NCBI GenBank assembly: GCA_040007095.1 | Contig: JBDTVS010000139.1 | Coordinates: 1 to 12,079 of the forward strand | Source: JBDTVS01 sp040007095 | GTDB taxonomy: Bacteria > Acidobacteriota > Vicinamibacteria > Vicinamibacterales > CAVVIG01 | Length of the DNA stretch: 12,079 bases | Direction of reading: 5' to 3' | Shown here: positions 7,161 through 12,079 of the stretch, piece after piece | Layout: every line of letters starts with the position of its first letter | Numbering within the stretch: position 1 is the first letter of the stretch | Position numbers and translations under genes: made by a program | Notes under the pieces: generated by a model | Database searches by the model: none | What the model was told of the DNA's origin: nothing | What the model saw: the letters and a program-made list of their open reading frames with translations, nothing else

Positions 7161-8705
7161 TCAGGGAGCCTTGCACGAAAAATTCGCCGGATCGCCCGTG
7201 CCGCCTGACCCCTTGTAGATGGAAACCTTCGGATAGGCGCACACGAGCCGTTTCCGCTCTTCCTGGCCCTTGGTCGTGACGACGATCTGCTCCGGCGCCT
7301 TGCCCGTCGTCTTCCACTGCTTGAGGAAGGCGACGGCGTCGAAGCTGACGGCGTAGACGGTCGGGTATTGCGCCGTGGGTCCGTACGCATCGCCCAGACA
7401 ATGGTCCATGCCTGGCACCATGAACAGGCGGACCGAGTCCCGCACTCTTCCGGCTCCCAGCTTGGCCACGACGCTCTCGTAGTAGTGCACGTTGTTCCCG
7501 GGGCCGAGCGTGTGGTCGTTCCATCCGCCCATCAGCAACAGCTTTCCACCGCGTGCGATGAACTTGCTGATGTCGGCGTTGGTGGCATTGATGGGGAGGT
7601 TCTCCGGCGCATCCGCCAGATCCACATCGGTATCGAAATTCACCGGTCGGGTTCTGTAGTCCCAGTTCGGATCTTTGAACACCTGGTCGCGGTAAAACGG
7701 CACGGCAAACGGATACGGCACCGGACCGATCATCTCCTCCCATCCGAGCTCGCTGCCGGGCGGCATCGACCCATACAAATACTGCTTGGTGCGCGCATGG
7801 ACGGGCGTCGTGTAGATAGTGCGCACCGCTTCGACCTGCGGCGCGGTCAGGCAGTTGGGACCGTCGCCGGTCTTGCACAGCAATACCACCGGATCGAACG
7901 CGCAGTGCGCGGGGTCTTCGATCACGCCGTCTTTGACGCCGTCTTTGGCGTCGCAGGCATCGAGCGCGCCCTGATGGATGACGGGCAGCTTGCTGGCCGG
8001 GATGTAGCTCTCCGGACTTTTGTGGGTCGCCTGGTACACCCACATCTGCGCGATGCCATGGTGGGTTCCGTAGTTGGTGAAGCCGACGGCATTGGCCATG
8101 TCGAGATCGGCGGGCCAATCCTGCACGATTTGGAGAGCGTCCCGGCTGCCGGCACCTCCGCATTCGTTCATCAACGTGAATTTCGGCCCCTGACCGTAGA
8201 ACGCCCGCACGATCGCCTTGCCGTGATCGACCATCAAGTGGTACGGCAGACTCGCGACGTCGGATGATTTCCAGCGGCCGGCCGGCGCGTCGTGTCCGCG
8301 GTTGGTGGCGGCCGTTGCGGCGCCGGTTCGAATCATCTGGCTCAGGCCTCCGTAGCCAATCGCTCCGCCGCCGAAGCCGCTCGCGGCAGGCTGGAAGTCG
8401 CCGTTCCATCCTTGGCTTGGCATCCAGACTTCGATCTTCACGTCCGTGTCGCCGGCTCTCTTCACCGTCGCCGCCACTCGACAGAAGGAGGGGAGATCCT
8501 TGAACGGATCCGCGCCTCGTCCACGTCCGGCCGCGGGAGGCTGAAACGCGCCCGCCGCGACGGTTTGCGCCGCCGCGATGGTGGTGTTGGGCAGCGCCAG
8601 CGAGGCGAGGCTCTCGCACGACGTCGCTGCCGCCAACTCGGAACCTCTGCCGCAGATAGCCAGCACGACAAGCGTCGCGACCGCGCGCAGTGTCGTGTGG
8701 GACAC
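7161..8705 (-). CDS. Exported tannase/feruloyl-esterase family alpha/beta hydrolase with altered nucleophile motif
   Basis: The predicted product is 514 residues from the GTG at 8703-8705. A Sec signal peptide covers about 1-27 (hydrophobic VATLVVLAIC, cleavage near LAAA/TSCE), so it acts outside the cytoplasm, probably on aromatic ester bonds. Family marks are the TNRGHDAPAG segment, the calcium-loop-like DACDAKDGVKDGVIEDP (249-265), GWNDHT with Asp397, and PGMDHCLG with His435-Cys436. The family uses a CS-D-HC active site, Cys-Ser in a GCSxGG motif; here the matching stretch reads MNECGGAGSRDAL (179-191), so Gly183 sits where the serine is expected. Ser187 is the nearest alternative. Substrate or activity may therefore differ. 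An upstream ATG at 8799-8801 has a better ribosome-binding site (GAGAGG) but would put 32 extra residues before the signal peptide, largely encoded by repeat-like DNA, so the GTG was preferred. Confidence 0.88.
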   Translation of the reverse strand: MSHTTLRAVATLVVLAICGRGSELAAATSCESLASLALPNTTIAAAQTVAAGAFQPPAAGRGRGADPFKDLPSFCRVAATVKRAGDTDVKIEVWMPSQGWNGDFQPAASGFGGGAIGYGGLSQMIRTGAATAATNRGHDAPAGRWKSSDVASLPYHLMVDHGKAIVRAFYGQGPKFTLMNECGGAGSRDALQIVQDWPADLDMANAVGFTNYGTHHGIAQMWVYQATHKSPESYIPASKLPVIHQGALDACDAKDGVKDGVIEDPAHCAFDPVVLLCKTGDGPNCLTAPQVEAVRTIYTTPVHARTKQYLYGSMPPGSELGWEEMIGPVPYPFAVPFYRDQVFKDPNWDYRTRPVNFDTDVDLADAPENLPINATNADISKFIARGGKLLLMGGWNDHTLGPGNNVHYYESVVAKLGAGRVRDSVRLFMVPGMDHCLGDAYGPTAQYPTVYAVSFDAVAFLKQWKTTGKAPEQIVVTTKGQEERKRLVCAYPKVSIYKGSGGTGDPANFSCKAP

Positions 8706-8743
8706 TCGTGACCGGTCCAGCTGGTTTGTCGACTTCAAATGCA

Positions 8744-8767
8744 ACCACGAACACACGAGAACACGAA
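8744..8767. repeat. Three imperfect 8-bp tandem units
   Basis: ACCACGAA, CACACGAG and AACACGAA follow one another without spacing (8744-8751, 8752-8759, 8760-8767), sharing the core ACGA. The sequence resembles low-complexity intergenic stretches that I recall from acidobacterial and verrucomicrobial genomes. Read on the minus strand it would encode the LFRVLVCSW part of the long esterase N-terminus, which argues against that longer start. Confidence 0.5.
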
Positions 8768-8868
8768 AGAGATTCAATTTCCTGGAAGCATTGACAGACA
8801 TGGGAAGGCCTCTCGGAACGGGCGTTCGGAAATTGGGTGCATGCTACAAGAACGATGCCCGCAATACA

Positions 8869-8880
8869 ACGACATGTAGT
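8869..8880. promoter_or_regulatory. Near-perfect dyad centred on ACATGT, candidate operator
   Basis: ACGACATGTAGT differs from its reverse complement at a single pair of positions. It resembles the TACA/TGTA half-sites bound by BlaI/MecI-type and some PadR-type repressors. Lying between two divergent transcription units, it could control either or both. No such regulator gene is in the window. Confidence 0.35.
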
Positions 8881-8969
8881 ATCGTTTCAAGGATCTCCCG
8901 CGAATGAGCTTTTGAGCGAAGCGCCGTGGACGCAACAAGTTACAGAAGCTCTTGAGACGGCCCTTACCG

Positions 8970-11486
8970 ATGTTCGATTCCCGTGTCGCGGTGGCTCTCG
9001 TCGGTGTGTGGATCGCGGCCGTCCCGCTGCATGGGCAGCTCGTCGCCAGCACGCCGGGTCCTGCGCAGGATCAGTCCAGTAGCGTCGCGTCCGCACCCAC
9101 CGTTCGAGCCAGTCTCAACAAATACTGTGTCAGTTGTCACAATCCCCGCCTGAAGACCGGTGGCCTCTCGCTCGAGGCGATGGACTTCGAGAATGTGGCT
9201 CGCGGCGCCGAGGTGTGGGAAAAAGTTGTCCGCAAAGTGCGCAGTGGCGCGATGCCGCCACAAGGCGTCTCCCGCCCGGATCGCCTGACGGCCGATTCGA
9301 TGGTCGCCTGGCTCGAGGCGATGCTGGATCGAGCGGCCGCGGCGGCGCCCTCTCCGGGTCGTCCACTCGTCCACCGGCTGAACCGCGTGGAGTATGCCAA
9401 CGCGGTACGCGATCTGTTGGCGGTCGATGTCGATGCGGCGGCGCTTCTTCCACCGGATGATTCGATTCAGGGCTTCGACAACATCGCCGACGCGCTGGGC
9501 GTTTCGCCGTCGCTGCTCGAGGCCTACCTCGCCGGGGCGGCCAAGATCAGCGCGGTCGCCGTCGGCGATCCGTCGATCGGGCCCACGTCTCAGACGTTTT
9601 ACGTCCGCGGCGATGCGTCGCAGACCAGCCATCTCGAAGGCCTCGGCCTTGGTACCCGCGGCGGACTGCTGGTGCGCCAGACGTTCCCGTTGGACGGCGA
9701 GTACGTCTTCAAGGTCAAGCTGCTGCAAACGAACCTCGGCGGCGTGCGAGGTCTCGAGTACGAGGACCAGCTCGAAATTACCGTGGACGGCGAACGGGTG
9801 CATCTGGCTCCGACCGGCGGCGTGGCGGATTATTCGGCATCGCCGGACAACGCCACCGAGGTCGCGATGGCATTGGACGCCCGACTGCAGGCCAGAGTGA
9901 AGGTCACAGCCGGCCCACGGGTCGTCGGCGCCTCGTTTCTCCAGAAGTCTTCAGCGGAGGGCGGCAATCGACTTCAGTCGTTCTTGCGCAGCACGCTGAT
10001 TGCGACTGATCACACGGGACTTCCGCACGTGGAGAGTCTGACGATTGCCGGGCCGTTCAACCCGACGGGGCCGGGCGCCACACCGAGCCGCGCCCGCATC
10101 TTCCAATGCCGCCCGCCGGCGGACGTGAAGAGCGGCGCGAAGAACCGCGAGGAGGCGGCGTGCGCGAAGAAAATCGTCGAGACGCTGGCGCGGCGCGCCT
10201 TCCGGCGGCCCGTCACGCCGGCTGAAGTCGATCGGCTGTTGATGTTCTATCAGGACGGGCGCCGAAACGGGACCTTCGACAGGGGCATCGAACTGGCGGT
10301 TCGTGCCGTCCTGGCCAGTCCGAAATTTCTCGTTCGAGTCGAGCGCGATCCCGAGAGCGTGGCACCGGGCGCCGTGTACCAAGTCGGGGACCTCGAGCTC
10401 GCGTCCAGGCTGTCGTTCTTCCTGTGGAGCAGTATTCCGGACGAGGAACTGCTGGCGTTGGCGGAGCGGCACAAACTGCAGGATCCGGCGGTGGTGGAGC
10501 AGCAAGTACGGCGAATGCTGGCCGACCCGCGCGCCGAGGCGCTGGTCTCCAACTTCGCAGGCCAATGGCTGTACCTGCGAAACGTGCGGACGACCACACC
10601 GGACAAGAACGAATTCCCGGACTTCGACGACAATCTCCGCCTGGCGTTCCAGCGCGAGACGGAGCTGCTTTTCGGCAGTATCATCCGCGAAGACCGCAAC
10701 GTGATGGATCTGCTGACGGCCGATTACACGTTCGTGAACGAGCGGCTGGCACGGCACTACGGCATTCCCAATATCTACGGCAGCCATTTTCGACGGGTCA
10801 CGGTGCGTGACGAGGCGCGCAAGGGTCTGCTTGGCCACGGCAGCATTCTTCTCGTCACCTCGCATGCCGATCGCACGTCGCCGGTCGTGCGCGGCAAGTG
10901 GGTGCTCGACAACCTGCTTGGTGCGCCCCCGCCGCCCCCGCCGCCGGACGTGCCGGCACTCAAGGACAGGACCGACGATGATGGGACGCCGCACTCGTTG
11001 AGGGAGCGGATGGAAGAGCACCGGGCGAATCCTGCGTGCGCAAGCTGTCACAAGGTGATGGACCCGATCGGCTTCGCGTTGGAGAACTTTGATGCGGTGG
11101 GCGCCTGGCGTACCCGCGATGCTGGAGCAGCGATCGACGCGTCCGGGCAGCTTGCCGACGGCACCCCGGTCAACGGGGTCGTCACTCTGCGCGAGGCGCT
11201 GTTGAAACGCCCCGAGATCTTCGTCGGGACCATGACGGAAAAGATGCTGACCTACGCGGTCGGCCGCGCGCTCGGCTACGACGATATGCCGGCCGTCCGC
11301 GCAATTGTGCGGAACGGGAGCCAGACCGGCTACCGCTTCTCGTCGTTGGTGATGGGGATTGTCGATAGCGTCCCGTTTCGAATGAAGACGAAGGCGCTGA
11401 CGGCGAGCAGCACCGTGCGCGCAGAGCCGGCAGAGAACCTGTCTCCGGAGCAGCGCTCACTGCGCTCTCAGCCAGCGCTGCGTTGA
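8970..11486 (+). CDS. Exported two-haem-site protein with DUF1587/DUF1595/DUF1592/DUF1588/DUF1585 modules
   Basis: The predicted product is 838 residues. A signal peptide (about 1-23, hydrophobic VAVALVGVWIAAVPL) sends it to the periplasm. A cytochrome c-like segment follows, with CVSCH (Cys53, Cys56, His57) for covalent haem. Next come DUF1587 near 130-200 (VHRLNRVEYANAVRDLL), a carbohydrate-binding-like beta region (about 205-325), DUF1595 near 395-430 (RRAFRRPVTPAEVDRLL), DUF1592 near 435-570 (RLSFFLWSSIPDEELL), DUF1588 near 590-715 (GHGSILLVTSHADRTSPVVRG) containing a Pro-rich linker (seven prolines) and a second site CASCH at 690-694, and DUF1585 near 750-820 (MTEKMLTYAVGRALGYDD). This domain set is common in Planctomycetes and Acidobacteria; its function is not established. 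The ATG at 8970 follows GAGACGG with 8-nt spacing; a TTG at 8952 would add MRRPLP. It forms an operon with the DUF1552 gene 21 bp downstream. Confidence 0.92.
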   Translation: MFDSRVAVALVGVWIAAVPLHGQLVASTPGPAQDQSSSVASAPTVRASLNKYCVSCHNPRLKTGGLSLEAMDFENVARGAEVWEKVVRKVRSGAMPPQGVSRPDRLTADSMVAWLEAMLDRAAAAAPSPGRPLVHRLNRVEYANAVRDLLAVDVDAAALLPPDDSIQGFDNIADALGVSPSLLEAYLAGAAKISAVAVGDPSIGPTSQTFYVRGDASQTSHLEGLGLGTRGGLLVRQTFPLDGEYVFKVKLLQTNLGGVRGLEYEDQLEITVDGERVHLAPTGGVADYSASPDNATEVAMALDARLQARVKVTAGPRVVGASFLQKSSAEGGNRLQSFLRSTLIATDHTGLPHVESLTIAGPFNPTGPGATPSRARIFQCRPPADVKSGAKNREEAACAKKIVETLARRAFRRPVTPAEVDRLLMFYQDGRRNGTFDRGIELAVRAVLASPKFLVRVERDPESVAPGAVYQVGDLELASRLSFFLWSSIPDEELLALAERHKLQDPAVVEQQVRRMLADPRAEALVSNFAGQWLYLRNVRTTTPDKNEFPDFDDNLRLAFQRETELLFGSIIREDRNVMDLLTADYTFVNERLARHYGIPNIYGSHFRRVTVRDEARKGLLGHGSILLVTSHADRTSPVVRGKWVLDNLLGAPPPPPPPDVPALKDRTDDDGTPHSLRERMEEHRANPACASCHKVMDPIGFALENFDAVGAWRTRDAGAAIDASGQLADGTPVNGVVTLREALLKRPEIFVGTMTEKMLTYAVGRALGYDDMPAVRAIVRNGSQTGYRFSSLVMGIVDSVPFRMKTKALTASSTVRAEPAENLSPEQRSLRSQPALR

Positions 11487-11507
11487 TTTCGTGCCTGGAG
11501 CCGACTG

Positions 11508-12079
11508 ATGTTGATCTCAAGAATTTCAATGCCGCGCCGGATGTTTCTGCGAGGCGTGGGTGCCGCGCTGGCGCTGCCGTTTCTCGACTCGATGGTGCCG
11601 GCGTTGACGGCGACGGCGAAGACGGCCGCCAACCCGAAGGCTCGGCTGGGGTTCGTCTACATCCCGCACGGCGTCATCATGGACGACTGGACGCCCCAGA
11701 TCGTGGGGGCGCGCTTCGAGTTCACGCCGATTCTCAAGCCGCTCGAACGGTTCCGCCAGTCCCTCGTCGTCGTCAGCAATCTGGCGGCGCCGCTTCAGAA
11801 CAGCGGCAGTCACGCGGCGGCGGCCGGATCGTGGATCACCGGCGTTGGACCAAAACGGACTGACGGTCCCGATTTCCAGGCCGGCACGACCATCGACCAA
11901 CTGGTCGCCAAGCGGGTTGGACAGGACACGACATTTCCTTCGCTCGAAGTCGCCACGGAAGACTTCACCGGTCTGGTGGGCGCGTGCGATCCGGGCTACA
12001 GCTGCGCGTACATGAACACGCTGGTCTGGCAGACGCCGACCACGCCGCTGCCGATGGAGATCAACCCGCGGATTGTGTT
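11508..12079 (+). CDS. Tat-exported DUF1552 family protein, 5' part (runs off the window)
   Basis: The frame is open to the last base; 190 complete codons are visible and the C-terminus is missing. The N-terminus has a twin-arginine-like signal, PRRMFLRG (Arg10-Arg11) followed by the hydrophobic VGAALALPFL, so the folded protein is probably exported by Tat. The mature part begins with LGFVYIPHGVIMDDWTP, then FTPILKPLERFRQSLVVVSNL and a Ser-His-Ala-Ala-Ala-Ala-Gly-Ser-Trp segment, all typical of DUF1552. This family regularly follows DUF1592-type genes, and its biochemical role is not established. The start is the ATG at 11508, with GGAG at 11497-11500 (7-nt spacing). The 21-bp gap to the preceding stop supports cotranscription with the haem protein. 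Confidence 0.92.
   Translation, partial: MLISRISMPRRMFLRGVGAALALPFLDSMVPALTATAKTAANPKARLGFVYIPHGVIMDDWTPQIVGARFEFTPILKPLERFRQSLVVVSNLAAPLQNSGSHAAAAGSWITGVGPKRTDGPDFQAGTTIDQLVAKRVGQDTTFPSLEVATEDFTGLVGACDPGYSCAYMNTLVWQTPTTPLPMEINPRIV

Larger units (their letters stand above)
8706..8969. promoter_or_regulatory. Divergent intergenic region between the esterase and the DUF1592/DUF1552 operon
   Basis: This 264-bp gap is noticeably less GC-rich than the flanking genes and must contain both promoters. It holds the 8-bp-period repeat at 8744-8767 and the ACATGT-centred dyad at 8869-8880. I could not fix a promoter hexamer pair with confidence. If the esterase starts at the alternative ATG (8801) the gap shrinks to 168 bp. 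Confidence 0.45.

Noticed and set aside
6538..8754. A very long open frame on the minus strand overlapping the ATPase and esterase genes
   Set aside because: Its translation is Arg/Gly-rich without domains, and it lies antisense to the ATPase and out of frame with the clearly recognisable esterase. GC-rich codon use leaves such shadow frames open.
8970..8985. GTTCGATTCCCG, which looks like a tRNA T-arm
   Set aside because: No acceptor, D or anticodon stems can be placed around it, and it is the start of the DUF1592-type coding sequence.
10923..10946. CCG/CCC-rich low-complexity run
   Set aside because: It encodes the Pro-rich linker of the DUF1592-type protein in frame and needs no other explanation.
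9951..11051. A 366-codon minus-strand open frame inside the DUF1592-type gene
   Set aside because: The plus-strand protein has recognised domains across the whole interval; the antisense product shows no family motif.

Overview
The window is about 12 kb of GC-rich bacterial chromosome. Gene content points to the phylum Acidobacteriota, probably a Vicinamibacteria-like soil lineage: a tannase-type esterase, a carboxypeptidase-regulatory/plug TonB receptor, a DUF1592-type cytochrome protein paired with a DUF1552 Tat protein, and a winged-helix/FHA regulator. This is inferred from family composition; no rRNA or other marker gene is present. No tRNA, rRNA, CRISPR array, transposase or insertion sequence was found.

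Left part (1-4008): a minus-strand OmpR-type winged-helix protein fused to an FHA domain faces a plus-strand secreted outer-membrane barrel protein, so the two share a 178-bp regulatory gap. The barrel gene converges on a TonB-dependent receptor that is broken in the middle: an internal deletion shifts the frame and an in-frame TAG follows.

Middle (4181-7101): two closely linked minus-strand genes, an Smr-domain protein followed 11 bp later by a PLP-dependent class I/II aminotransferase. A 486-bp stretch without a convincing gene lies upstream. It carries the second copy of a 19-bp sequence that also sits at the left edge of the window, each copy inside different pairing arms. An orphan ParA/MinD-type ATPase follows on the plus strand.

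Right part (7161-12079): a minus-strand exported tannase/feruloyl-esterase-like protein, whose usual nucleophile position looks substituted, stands back-to-back with a plus-strand operon. That operon encodes a large periplasmic protein with two CXXCH haem sites and the DUF1587/1595/1592/1588/1585 module set. It continues 21 bp later into a Tat-exported DUF1552 protein cut by the window edge. The 264-bp divergent gap holds an ACATGT-centred dyad and a short 8-bp-period repeat.

Taken together this is an envelope and catabolism neighbourhood (outer-membrane proteins, exported ester hydrolase, exported haem/Tat pair) with two regulatory or organisational genes (FHA regulator, ParA ATPase). The items most worth a second look are the structured 19-bp repeat, the altered esterase active site, the compact FHA regulator, the decayed receptor and the poorly characterised haem/Tat pair.
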